Assembly: GCA_017514685.1 (NCBI GenBank)
Contig: JAFWJN010000034.1
Coordinates: forward strand, 1-64,000
Direction: 5' to 3'
Source: Clostridia bacterium
Lineage (GTDB): Bacteria > Bacillota > Clostridia > Christensenellales > CAG-138
Length of the DNA stretch: 64,000 nt
Made by a program: the position numbers and the translations under genes. The notes under the pieces were generated by a model. It saw only the letters and a program-made list of their open reading frames with translations. It had not been told where the DNA came from and did not search any database. Below, piece after piece: positions 17,922 to 25,962 of the stretch; position 1 is the stretch's first letter, and each line of letters opens with the position of its first letter.

Positions 17922-18749
17922 ATGGGAATTTCAAAAGAAGATTATATCGAACCGCGCTGTGTGCTTTGCGAAGAACCATACGGCAAGCAGCCTGAAATCA
18001 AACCTGTTCCGCAACGCAGGATTATTGAAAAACTGGATGAATATATGTCGCACAGGGATTATGCCGGAGCGGAGCGGCATCTTCTGTACTGGCTGGAAGA
18101 GGCAAAGCTCGGAGGAGACCTGAAGGGTGAGTTGATGATCCGAAGTGAACTGGTCGGACATTACCGCAAGGTTCTGAACCGGGAAAAAGCATTTGAAAAT
18201 GCGGACGCTGCGCTGGAACTGATCGGCCGGATCGGTTATGAAGGGTCGATCTCTGAAGCAACCGTCTATGTTAATATTGCAACAGTCTATAATGCCTTTT
18301 CGGAGAACGACCGTTCTATCGCCATGTTTGAAAAAGCCAGAAGTATTTATGAATCGATTCCCGAACTCAGACCTGAACTTTTGGGAGGACTGTATAATAA
18401 CATGGCGCTGACCTACGTTGCGCTGAAACAGTTCCCAAAGGCGTATGAGCTGTACGACAAGGCAATGGAGACGATGAAAAAAGTCGAAAACGGCGAGCTC
18501 GAGCAGGCCATCAGTTATCTGAATATTGCAAATGCAAAAGAAGATGAACTGGGGCTTGAGGAAGCAGGGGAAGATATTGAGTCCTGCCTTGACAAGGCAT
18601 ACGCGCTGCTGGATACCCCTTCCGTTCCAAGAGGCGGATATTATGCGTTTGTCTGTGAAAAATGCGCCCCGACCTTTGATTATTATGGCTATTTTGTTGC
18701 AGCTGAGGAACTGAAAAAACGGGCGAAGGAGATCTATGAAAGGGCTTGA
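17922..18749 (+). CDS. Tetratricopeptide-repeat protein with terminal cysteine pairs
   Basis: A 275-residue cytosolic protein. The N-terminus has CVLC and EEPYGKQPEIKPVPQ. Several TPR-type helical hairpins run from about 40 to 230 (for example GLYNNMALTYVALKQFPKAYELYDKA). The C-terminus has FVCEKCAPTFDYYGYF. The two CxxC pairs could bind a metal, which is a guess. The start ATG at 17922 is preceded by GGAAGAGGAAAAC; an earlier frame opening at 17853 would overlap the DUF1887 gene. It overlaps the DUF4037 gene by 14 bases, so the two are probably co-translated. TPR proteins usually act as scaffolds or ligand-binding switches. Confidence 0.8.
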   Translation: MGISKEDYIEPRCVLCEEPYGKQPEIKPVPQRRIIEKLDEYMSHRDYAGAERHLLYWLEEAKLGGDLKGELMIRSELVGHYRKVLNREKAFENADAALELIGRIGYEGSISEATVYVNIATVYNAFSENDRSIAMFEKARSIYESIPELRPELLGGLYNNMALTYVALKQFPKAYELYDKAMETMKKVENGELEQAISYLNIANAKEDELGLEEAGEDIESCLDKAYALLDTPSVPRGGYYAFVCEKCAPTFDYYGYFVAAEELKKRAKEIYERA

Positions 18750-19677
18750 ACTGAGTGAGCGGTTTTACCGAGAGTACGGAGAACCCATGCTGAAAGAACA
18801 GTTCCCTGATCTGCTGCCGTACATTGCCGCAGGTCTTTTCGGGAGCGGATCGGAGTGCTACGGGTTTGACGATGAACTATCCCAGGATCACGATTTTGAG
18901 CCGGGATTCTGCATCTTTCTGCCTTCTGAAGCGATTGTGGACCGCAGAAAAGCGTTTTTGCTGGAGAGAGCATACACGAAACTGCCGAAAGAATTCGAAG
19001 GTTTTAAAAGAGCCTTGGTGACCCCTGTCGGAGGAGCAAGGCACGGCGTTTTAAGAACGGAGGACTTTTTCATGGAAAAAGCCGGAACCGCAGACGGAAC
19101 GCTGACCGTGTCACAATGGCTGACAACACCTTCTTACACGCTGGCGGAAGCGGTCAACGGAAAGATTTTCTTTGATGGATACGGAGAAGTGACCGGGATC
19201 CGGAAAGCTTTATTCGCTTATCCGGAGGATATCCGCAGAAAAAAGCTGGCAGGCAATCTGCTTCTAATGGCACAGGCAGGTCAGTATAACTATCTGCGGT
19301 GCTTAAAGCATGGAGAGACCGCCGCTGCGCAGATGGCAGCGTTTGAGTTTGTCAGGAGCCTGATGGAAACGGTATTTCTTCTGAACGGCGTTTATCAGCC
19401 GTATTACAAATGGAGCTTCCGGGCGATGCGGAATCTGCCGAGGCTTTCTCTGCTCGCCGAGACGGCAGAGTATCTGATCTCAACCGATAACGGCGAAGAA
19501 CTGTCCGAAACCAAATATATGATGATCGAAGACGCCGCATCAGATGTGATCGATGAACTTCAGCGTCAGGAACTGACCAAAGCGATCTGCGGGGATCTGG
19601 AAAAACACGCCTATTCCGTCAATGACGGTATCACGGATGCGCAGATACGGAATCTGCATATTTTAGCCGGGGTTTAG
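18736..19677 (+). CDS. DUF4037 protein with nucleotidyltransferase-like fold
   Basis: A 313-residue protein. Residues 34-54 read as a pol-beta-type nucleotidyltransferase active site: FGSGSE (35-40), then DDELSQDHD ending in Asp51 and Asp53. The rest is mainly helical, like the C-terminal domains of kanamycin-nucleotidyltransferase relatives, and includes PYYKWSFRAMRNLP. DUF4037 proteins are uncharacterised; the motif predicts transfer of a nucleotide to a small molecule, a protein or another nucleotide. An AAGGAG site precedes the ATG, which lies inside the TPR gene end. nrdG follows 17 bases later. Confidence 0.78.
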   Translation: MKGLELSERFYREYGEPMLKEQFPDLLPYIAAGLFGSGSECYGFDDELSQDHDFEPGFCIFLPSEAIVDRRKAFLLERAYTKLPKEFEGFKRALVTPVGGARHGVLRTEDFFMEKAGTADGTLTVSQWLTTPSYTLAEAVNGKIFFDGYGEVTGIRKALFAYPEDIRRKKLAGNLLLMAQAGQYNYLRCLKHGETAAAQMAAFEFVRSLMETVFLLNGVYQPYYKWSFRAMRNLPRLSLLAETAEYLISTDNGEELSETKYMMIEDAASDVIDELQRQELTKAICGDLEKHAYSVNDGITDAQIRNLHILAGV

Positions 19678-19694
19678 AATGGAGGAGAAAGAAT

Positions 19695-20384
19695 ATGAAA
19701 ATACACGGACTGCAGAAAATGACACTGCTGGATTTTCCGGGAAGAGTTGCGTGCACGGTCTTTTTCGGAGGATGCGATATGAGATGTCCGTTCTGCCATA
19801 ACGCGGAACTGATTGACGGGACTGCTCCGGCTGTCATGGAAGAAGAGGAACTGCTGTCCTTCCTGGAAAAAAGAAAGGGACTGCTGGACGGCGTCGCTGT
19901 GACCGGAGGAGAGCCGACCCTTCAGAAAGACCTTCCGGAGTTCTTCCGAAAAGTTAAAGCAATGGGATATCCGGTCAAACTGGATACCAACGGGCTGCAT
20001 CCAGAAAGGCTGGAGAAGCTCATCACGGAAAAGCTGGTGGACTATGTCGCAATGGATATCAAGAACTCTCCGGAAAAATATGCGCAGACCGCAGGGCTTC
20101 CGTTTGTAGATCTTCAAAAGATCCAGAAGAGCATTGACCTTTTAAAAAACAGCGGGATCGAGTACGAGTTCCGTACGACCGTTGTAGACGAACTCCATGA
20201 GGCGGAAGACTTTGAGAAAATCGGAAAATGGCTGGAAGGAGCGAGGGCATATTACCTTCAGGCGTTCACGGACAGGGATACGGTTGTGTATGAAAATCTG
20301 CACGCCCCTACAAAAGAATGTATGGAATCCTATCTTTATACCGTCCGAAAATTTGTACCCAATTCTGCGCTAAGGGGCATATAG
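19695..20384 (+). CDS. nrdG: Anaerobic ribonucleoside-triphosphate reductase activating protein
   Basis: Radical SAM activase, 229 residues, that installs the glycyl radical on NrdD using S-adenosylmethionine and a 4Fe-4S cluster. The cluster motif CDMRCPFC (Cx3Cx2C) follows FFGG near residue 28. The second typical element is VTGGEPTLQ. The start has GGAGGAGAAAGAAT before the ATG. It is the last gene of the DUF1887-TPR-DUF4037 transcript and lies just upstream of nrdD, whose separate NrdR-box promoter lies in between. The common order is nrdD then nrdG, so this arrangement is the reverse. Confidence 0.92.
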   Translation: MKIHGLQKMTLLDFPGRVACTVFFGGCDMRCPFCHNAELIDGTAPAVMEEEELLSFLEKRKGLLDGVAVTGGEPTLQKDLPEFFRKVKAMGYPVKLDTNGLHPERLEKLITEKLVDYVAMDIKNSPEKYAQTAGLPFVDLQKIQKSIDLLKNSGIEYEFRTTVVDELHEAEDFEKIGKWLEGARAYYLQAFTDRDTVVYENLHAPTKECMESYLYTVRKFVPNSALRGI

Positions 20385-20441
20385 TCTATCTTTCCGGGTT
20401 TTTGAGCCTTGTATATTGTGCTTTGTATATGCAATGAATAA

Positions 20442-20489
20442 ATACAACATATTGTATGATTTGTTAACAATCAACACTACATATTGACA
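20442..20489 (+). promoter_or_regulatory. Pair of NrdR boxes upstream of nrdD
   Basis: Two 16-base sites resemble the NrdR consensus (ACACwATATATwGTGT type): ATACAACATATTGTAT (20442-20457) and ACACTACATATTGACA (20474-20489). They match at about 13 and 12 of 16 positions and are separated by exactly 16 bases, the spacing typical of paired NrdR boxes. The second box covers the -35 hexamer, so repression by the ATP/dATP-sensing NrdR is predicted. Confidence 0.75.
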
Positions 20490-20513
20490 AAACAACCTCC
20501 TCTGTGGTAAAGT
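20484..20513 (+). promoter_or_regulatory. nrdD promoter
   Basis: TTGACA (20484-20489), an 18-base spacer, then TAAAGT (20508-20513) preceded by TGG. The leader to the ATG at 20590 is about 70 bases and ends with AGGGGGAG. Confidence 0.6.
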
Positions 20514-20589
20514 TGGCTTGCTCGGATTTCGGGGCTGAGGCTTTCGGATTCCAAATAAGTTTTATTACATCTTCAGGGGGAGTTTTTTT

Positions 20590-23010
20590 ATGTACCAGGT
20601 AATTAAGAGAGACGGACAGATCGCAGAGTTTTCCATCAGCAAGATCAGCGCAGCGATCACAAAGGCGTTTGAGGCGCTGGATAAGCAGTATCATCCCAGC
20701 GTGATTGAGCTGCTGTCATTGCACGTGACGTCCGATTTTGAGAGCAAGATAAAGGATGGAAAAATCGCAGTTGAAGAGATTCAGGACAGCGTCGAAAAAG
20801 TACTGTCCGAGTCAGGATATGCGGATGTTGCAAAGGCATACATTCTTTACCGCAAGCAGCGTGAGAAGGTCCGCAACATCAATTCGACCCTTTTGGACTA
20901 CAGGGATCTGGTGGACAATTATCTCCAGATCAACGACTGGCGTGTCAAGGAGAATTCAACCGTTACTTATTCCGTCGGCGGACTGATTCTGTCCAACTCC
21001 GGCGCAATTACCGCCAATTACTGGCTGACAGAGATTTACGATCAGGAGATCGCGGAAGCACACCGCAGCGCCGCAATCCATCTGCATGACCTGTCCATGC
21101 TGACCGGTTACTGTGCAGGCTGGAGCTTGAAGCAGCTGATCCAGGAAGGTCTGGGCGGTGTTCCCGGAAAGATCACCTCGTCCCCCGCGAGCCATCTTTC
21201 CACACTTTGCAACCAGATGGTCAACTTCCTCGGTATCATGCAGAATGAATGGGCCGGCGCTCAGGCATTCTCTTCCTTTGATACCTATCTGGCACCGTTC
21301 GTCAAAGTGGATAACCTGACCCAGAAGGAAGTCAAGCAGTGCGTGCAGTCATTCATCTATGGCGTGAACACTCCGAGCCGCTGGGGCACACAGGCACCGT
21401 TCTCCAACATCACGCTGGACTGGACTGTTCCGAAGGATCTTGAGAACCTGCCCGCAATCGTCGGAGGTAAAGAGATGGATTTCACCTACGGCGACTGCAA
21501 GAAAGAAATGGATATGGTCAACAAAGCGTTCATCGAAGTCATGATCGAGGGCGATGCGAACGGCCGTGGATTCCAGTATCCGATCCCGACTTACTCCATC
21601 ACGCGTGATTTTGACTGGAGCGAGACCGAAAACAACAAGCTCCTCTTTGAGATGACTGCCAAATACGGCACGCCGTACTTCTCGAACTACATCAACTCCG
21701 ATATGGAGCCGAGCGATGTCCGTTCGATGTGCTGCCGTCTGCGTCTGGACCTTCGCGAACTTCGCAAAAAGTCCGGCGGTTTCTTCGGCTCCGGCGAATC
21801 GACCGGTTCTGTCGGTGTCGTGACCATCAACATGCCGCGTATCGCATACCTTGCGAAAGATGAGCAGGACTTCTATGCACGCCTTGACAAACTGATGGAT
21901 ATCGCGGCACGCAGCCTGAAAACGAAGCGCACGGTTATCACGAAGCTTCTCGATGCGGGACTGTATCCGTACACCAAGCGCTATCTTGGAACGTTCGCAA
22001 ACCACTTCTCCACGATCGGTCTTATCGGCATGAACGAAGTCGGCTTGAACGCAAACTGGCTCCGCAAGGATCTGACCCATCCTGAGACGCAGAAATTCAG
22101 TCGTGAAGTACTGAATCATATGCGTGAGCGTCTGTCTGACTATCAGGAGAAGTACGGCGATCTGTACAATCTTGAGGCAACTCCGGCAGAGTCCACGACT
22201 TACCGTTTCGCAAAGCATGACAAGGCAAAGTATCCGGATATCATCACTGCGAATATGAACGGAACGCCGTATTATACCAACTCATCTCACCTGCCCGTCG
22301 GATATACAGAAGATATCTTCTCCGCTCTCGACATTCAGGACGATCTGCAGACGCTTTATACTTCCGGAACCGTATTCCATGCGTTCCTCGGAGAAAAGCT
22401 GCCTGACTGGAGAGCAGCGGCCAATCTGGTCCGGAAGATCGCTGAGAACTACAAACTTCCGTACTATACCATGTCTCCGACATATTCGGTCTGCAAAGAT
22501 CACGGATACATTACCGGTGAACACTATACCTGCCCGATCTGCGGAAACAAGACAGAAGTTTACAGCCGTATCACAGGTTATTACCGCCCGGTTCAGAACT
22601 GGAACGACGGAAAAGCACAGGAGTTCAAAGATCGTAAAGTCTACAACATCGGACGTTCAACGCTCCGCCATGTCGGTCCCAATCCGGCACCTCAGGATGA
22701 GGAAGCCCTGAACGCTGCAGTGAATGCAGCGGTGGAAGCAGCTGAAGAAGCGGTATGCGAAGCACCGGAACAGAACAGCAGCATCTTCCTTTTCAAGACG
22801 CCGACCTGCCCGAACTGCAAACTGGCAACAGCGCTTCTGGAGAAAGCAGGAGTATCCTTTACTGCATTGAACGCGAATGAGGAAAAGGAACTGGTTGAAA
22901 AATTCGGAATCAAACAGGCACCGACCCTTGTTCTCGTAAACGGCGAGTCGTTTGAGAAATTCCGGGGTGTCAGCGACATCAAGGGCTGGCTCATGCACAA
23001 GGGCGCATAA
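20590..23010 (+). CDS. nrdD: Anaerobic ribonucleoside-triphosphate reductase with fused C-terminal redoxin domain
   Basis: Class III ribonucleotide reductase, 806 residues. The N-terminal ATP-cone is at about 1-95 (MYQVIKRDGQIAEFSISKI). The catalytic barrel follows and contains VRSMCCRLRLD and GGFFGSGESTGSVG. A zinc region (VCKDHGY..TCPIC) is followed by the glycyl-radical loop NWNDGKAQEF with Gly674. After an Ala/Glu-rich linker (about 690-730), residues 732-806 form a thioredoxin/glutaredoxin-like domain with CPNC (Cys740, Cys743) and a cis-Pro-like QAPTLVL. Class III enzymes that lack formate use take electrons from redoxins; the fusion points to that type. The thioredoxin reductase gene follows directly. 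Confidence 0.93.
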   Translation: MYQVIKRDGQIAEFSISKISAAITKAFEALDKQYHPSVIELLSLHVTSDFESKIKDGKIAVEEIQDSVEKVLSESGYADVAKAYILYRKQREKVRNINSTLLDYRDLVDNYLQINDWRVKENSTVTYSVGGLILSNSGAITANYWLTEIYDQEIAEAHRSAAIHLHDLSMLTGYCAGWSLKQLIQEGLGGVPGKITSSPASHLSTLCNQMVNFLGIMQNEWAGAQAFSSFDTYLAPFVKVDNLTQKEVKQCVQSFIYGVNTPSRWGTQAPFSNITLDWTVPKDLENLPAIVGGKEMDFTYGDCKKEMDMVNKAFIEVMIEGDANGRGFQYPIPTYSITRDFDWSETENNKLLFEMTAKYGTPYFSNYINSDMEPSDVRSMCCRLRLDLRELRKKSGGFFGSGESTGSVGVVTINMPRIAYLAKDEQDFYARLDKLMDIAARSLKTKRTVITKLLDAGLYPYTKRYLGTFANHFSTIGLIGMNEVGLNANWLRKDLTHPETQKFSREVLNHMRERLSDYQEKYGDLYNLEATPAESTTYRFAKHDKAKYPDIITANMNGTPYYTNSSHLPVGYTEDIFSALDIQDDLQTLYTSGTVFHAFLGEKLPDWRAAANLVRKIAENYKLPYYTMSPTYSVCKDHGYITGEHYTCPICGNKTEVYSRITGYYRPVQNWNDGKAQEFKDRKVYNIGRSTLRHVGPNPAPQDEEALNAAVNAAVEAAEEAVCEAPEQNSSIFLFKTPTCPNCKLATALLEKAGVSFTALNANEEKELVEKFGIKQAPTLVLVNGESFEKFRGVSDIKGWLMHKGA

Positions 23011-23032
23011 GCATCAGGTTGAAAAGACCCAG

Positions 23033-23061
23033 AAGGGCATCGGAAAACGGTGCCCTTTTTT
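23033..23061 (+). terminator. Terminator or attenuator after nrdD
   Basis: AAGGGCATCG (23033-23042), loop GAAAA, CGGTGCCCTT (23048-23057) followed by TTTT. It lies directly before the trxB ribosome site, so some read-through into trxB is likely. Confidence 0.8.
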
Positions 23062-23082
23062 ACGAAAGAGAGGGAATGTTTT

Positions 23083-24000
23083 ATGTATGATATGATCGTA
23101 GTCGGCGGTGGCCCCGCCGGTATGACAGCGGCACTATACGGACTTCGCAACGGAAAGAGCGTTCTGGTGATTGAAAAAGCCGGCTTTGGCGGGCAGATCA
23201 CGCACTCTCCGAAGGTGGAGAACTATCCCGGCACGCTGACTATGAGCGGTAATGAATTTGCGGACCGGTTTTTGGAGCAGATCCTGGCACAGGGCGCGGA
23301 AGTCGAACTGGAGCAGGTCGTATCTGTCGCGTGTGAAGGGGAGATCAAAGTTGTTACGACTGAGGAAGGCGGCAGGTATGAGGCTTTGACCGTTGTCATT
23401 GCGACAGGCGTGAAGCACAGGATGCTCGGACTGGAAGGGGAAGAGGAACTGGTCGGAGAAGGGATCTCCTTCTGTGCGGTATGTGATGGAGATTTCTATT
23501 CCGGACGTACGGTTTGTGTCGCGGGAGGAGGAAATTCCGCACTGCAGGAAGCGATTCTTCTTGCAGAAAAATGCAGCAGAGTCATCATTTTGCAGGATCT
23601 TCCCATGCTGACAGGCGAGGAACGTCTTCAGCAGGTACTCCGTTCCCGGGAGAACGTAACGATACTCACAAATCAGAAGATCATAGGTTTGTTAAAAGAC
23701 GGGGATGCGCTTTGCGGCGTAGAAACAGAAGATCGACAGAGCGGAGAGAGACATTCCGTAGAGTGCGAAGGGTTGTTTGTCGCAATCGGTCTGATTCCTG
23801 AAAATGAGCCTTTCAAAGATCTTGCGGATCTGAATCGCTACGGCTATTTTGATGTGGACGAGCAGTGTGTGACAAAAACTCCCGGTATCTATGTGGCGGG
23901 CGACTGCAGATCCAAATATGTGCGCCAGCTGACGACTGCGGTTGCAGACGGAGCAACGGCGGCACTGGCAGCATGCCGGTATATCAACGAACGAAAGTAA
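23083..24000 (+). CDS. trxB: Thioredoxin reductase
   Basis: Low-molecular-weight flavin disulfide reductase, 305 residues. The N-terminal FAD site VVGGGPAGMTAA is followed by the redox pair CAVC (Cys131, Cys134), an NAD(P)H-binding GGGNSALQEA and the C-terminal FAD motif IYVAGDCR. The ATG at 23083 is preceded by AGAGGGAATG; an earlier frame opening at 23050 would lie in the terminator. Placed immediately after nrdD, whose fused redoxin needs a reductant, it probably closes the electron path NAD(P)H to TrxB to redoxin to NrdD. Some relatives use ferredoxin instead of NADPH, and I cannot distinguish these here. Confidence 0.93.
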   Translation: MYDMIVVGGGPAGMTAALYGLRNGKSVLVIEKAGFGGQITHSPKVENYPGTLTMSGNEFADRFLEQILAQGAEVELEQVVSVACEGEIKVVTTEEGGRYEALTVVIATGVKHRMLGLEGEEELVGEGISFCAVCDGDFYSGRTVCVAGGGNSALQEAILLAEKCSRVIILQDLPMLTGEERLQQVLRSRENVTILTNQKIIGLLKDGDALCGVETEDRQSGERHSVECEGLFVAIGLIPENEPFKDLADLNRYGYFDVDEQCVTKTPGIYVAGDCRSKYVRQLTTAVADGATAALAACRYINERK

Positions 24001-24021
24001 GCGGAAAAAACATCTGCTACG

Positions 24022-24047
24022 GCGTCTGCTCTTTGGCAGGCGCTTTT
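24022..24047 (+). terminator. Terminator after trxB
   Basis: GCGTCTGC (24022-24029), a six-base loop, GCAGGCGC (24036-24043), then TTTT. Confidence 0.65.
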
Positions 24048-24078
24048 CACAATGCAGACATATCATCAGGAGGAGATC

Positions 24079-25200
24079 ATGCGGCAGGTCAGTTATCTTA
24101 TCAAACCCGCATCAAGTCTGTGCAATTTAAGATGCAGATATTGCTTTTATGAGGATGAAGCAAACAACCGCAACCAGAAGAGCATGGGTGTCATGACAGA
24201 GCAGACAACGAAACTTCTGATCGCTGACGCATTTTCCAAAGTTTCCCGTAAAGGAGAAGTACTGTTCACTTTCCAGGGAGGAGAGCCGACGGTTGCGGGA
24301 ATCGAGTATTTCAGGTCGTTTGCAGAGGAAGCGCGCAGAAGCTGCCCTGAAGGCGTCAGAATCCGTTTTTCCATCCAGACAAACGGGACCCTTATCAATC
24401 AGGAATGGGCGGACTTTTTCTTCAGAGAGCGTTTTTTAGTAGGGATATCACTGGATGGAGAGAAAGATCTTCATGACGGAAACCGGATCGATCCTATGGA
24501 AAAAGGAACCTGGTCAAAAGTGGAGAAAAATGCGAAGATGCTTCTGGAAAAGGGTGTCGCGGTGAACGCATTGTGCGTTGTCACAAAAGCATGTGCCAGA
24601 CGTCCGAAAACAGTATATGAATCCCTGAAGAAAATTGGATTTCGATATTTGCAGTTCATTGCGTGCCTGGATCCAATCGGAGAAAAAAGAGGTTCTATGC
24701 CTTGGTCACTCACACCGGAAGCGTATGGAAAATTTCTCTGCAATCTGTTTGATTTATGGTATGCAGACTGGGAAAAGGGAAATTATCACAGTATTCGTCT
24801 GTTTGATGATTATATTCATCTCTTGCTGCAGGACGGAGCGAGTACGTGCGCGACCTGCGGAAGCTGTGGAGAGTATACTGTTGTTGAAGGCGACGGAAGC
24901 CTGTATCCGTGTGACTTTTTCTGCTTTGACCAATGGAGAATCGGAAAGCTTGGAGAGCCGGATGACAAGCAGGAGGAATCAAGACAGCGTTTCTTAACGT
25001 TCGGCTCTGTAAAACCTGAGGAGTGTCTGACCTGCCGTTACAGACCCATCTGCAACGGAGGATGCAAGAATGACTGGTACCGGGATGAGCAGAACGCTTT
25101 TCACAATTATTTCTGCTCTTCCTTTAAGGCACTGTTCGAATACGCGCTGCCGCGTATGATGACGATTGCACGCGCGGAGTCCGTTCAGAGAAAGAGATAG
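24079..25200 (+). CDS. Radical SAM/SPASM protein, anaerobic sulfatase-maturase type
   Basis: A 373-residue radical SAM enzyme. The cluster motif is CNLRCRYC (Cys15, 19, 22), followed by FTFQGGEPT. The C-terminal SPASM region has CATCGSCGEY, YPCDFFC and ECLTCRYRPICNGGCKNDW for two further 4Fe-4S centres. Closest family by layout: anaerobic sulfatase-maturating enzymes, which oxidise an active-site Cys or Ser of sulfatases to formylglycine. No sulfatase gene lies in the window, so its substrate is elsewhere or it has another peptide substrate. AGGAGG (24068-24073) supports the ATG at 24079. Confidence 0.88.
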   Translation: MRQVSYLIKPASSLCNLRCRYCFYEDEANNRNQKSMGVMTEQTTKLLIADAFSKVSRKGEVLFTFQGGEPTVAGIEYFRSFAEEARRSCPEGVRIRFSIQTNGTLINQEWADFFFRERFLVGISLDGEKDLHDGNRIDPMEKGTWSKVEKNAKMLLEKGVAVNALCVVTKACARRPKTVYESLKKIGFRYLQFIACLDPIGEKRGSMPWSLTPEAYGKFLCNLFDLWYADWEKGNYHSIRLFDDYIHLLLQDGASTCATCGSCGEYTVVEGDGSLYPCDFFCFDQWRIGKLGEPDDKQEESRQRFLTFGSVKPEECLTCRYRPICNGGCKNDWYRDEQNAFHNYFCSSFKALFEYALPRMMTIARAESVQRKR

Positions 25201-25210
25201 ACACCAGATA

Positions 25211-25237
25211 TTAGCACTCTCGTGAAAAGAGTGCTAA
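25211..25237 (+). promoter_or_regulatory. CIRCE element (HrcA operator)
   Basis: A perfect TTAGCACTC-N9-GAGTGCTAA inverted repeat, the exact HrcA-binding CIRCE consensus. It lies 140 bases upstream of the Hsp20 gene. HrcA repression with heat release is predicted. HrcA itself is not in the window. The hairpin could also help end the preceding transcript. Confidence 0.95.
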
Positions 25238-25377
25238 TTTTCACAATTGCATTACAATCGCAACAAACTTCTGTCAAAATCATGCTGTATGATAAAGACG
25301 TCAAAAGGAAAGGGGAGTCCGGAGAGATCCGGGGGTCCCTGGAAAATAGAAGATTCTTTGACAGGAGGTAAACAACT

Positions 25378-25839
25378 ATGTATGAACTGAAACCTTTTCG
25401 TAAGAACGAACTAAGGAATGCGATGTATTACAATCCCTTCCAGGAAATGGAGGAGATGGAGCGCAGGTTCTTCCGTGATCCGTTTGCCCTGTTTGACAGC
25501 AATGAACTGACAATGTTCAAAACCGATATTTCCGATCAGGGTGAAGCGTATCTGCTGGAAACCGATTTGCCCGGATTTGACAAGAAGGATATCAAACTGG
25601 ATCTGAACGGCGATACACTGACCATCAGTGCAGAACGTCATTCGGAGAGTGAAGACAAGGATAAGAAACATAAGTATCTGCGTGTAGAGCGTTCATACGG
25701 TGCCTACAGTCGTTCCTTCGATGTATCTCTGATCGATACGGCAAATATCAAGGCAAAGTATGAGGACGGCGTTTTGAAGCTCACATTGCCTAAGAAAGCA
25801 AAGGCTGAGCCGGAAAAGAAGACATTGTCCATCGAATAA
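25378..25839 (+). CDS. hsp20: Small heat-shock protein, Hsp20/alpha-crystallin family
   Basis: ATP-independent chaperone of 153 residues that holds unfolding proteins. The alpha-crystallin domain spans about 45-140, with ETDLPGFDKKDIKLDLNGDTLTI and the closing DGVLKLTLPKK, followed by a short charged tail. There is no classic I-x-I end, but the last residues KTLSIE serve the same position. A GGAGGTAAACAACT ribosome site and the upstream CIRCE element show heat-shock control. It is a single-gene unit closed by a strong terminator. Confidence 0.93.
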   Translation: MYELKPFRKNELRNAMYYNPFQEMEEMERRFFRDPFALFDSNELTMFKTDISDQGEAYLLETDLPGFDKKDIKLDLNGDTLTISAERHSESEDKDKKHKYLRVERSYGAYSRSFDVSLIDTANIKAKYEDGVLKLTLPKKAKAEPEKKTLSIE

Positions 25840-25849
25840 CATTTTCAGC

Positions 25850-25879
25850 AATCAGCGGCGGAGTCATCCGCCGCTGATT
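25850..25879 (+). terminator. Terminator after hsp20
   Basis: AATCAGCGGCGGA (25850-25862), loop GTCA, TCCGCCGCTGATT (25867-25879), followed by TCGTTTT. Confidence 0.85.
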
Positions 25880-25962
25880 TCGTTTTGGAGGAAAACAGAG
25901 AATCTGTTCCCAATCAAAGAATCTCGTGTTATACTGACAGCATAGAAAAACGGAGGGATTCC

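Noticed and set aside
20406..20421. Possible third NrdR box
   Set aside because: It shares the TATATTGTG half only; the left half does not match and the 20-base spacing to the next box is off.
20500..20589. Possible riboswitch in the nrdD leader
   Set aside because: There is a direct repeat (CGGATT at two places) but no conserved core of any riboswitch I know, and the promoter already explains control.
21349..22218. Minus-strand frame of 289 residues opposite nrdD
   Set aside because: nrdD is unambiguous and this frame has no start signals or domain.
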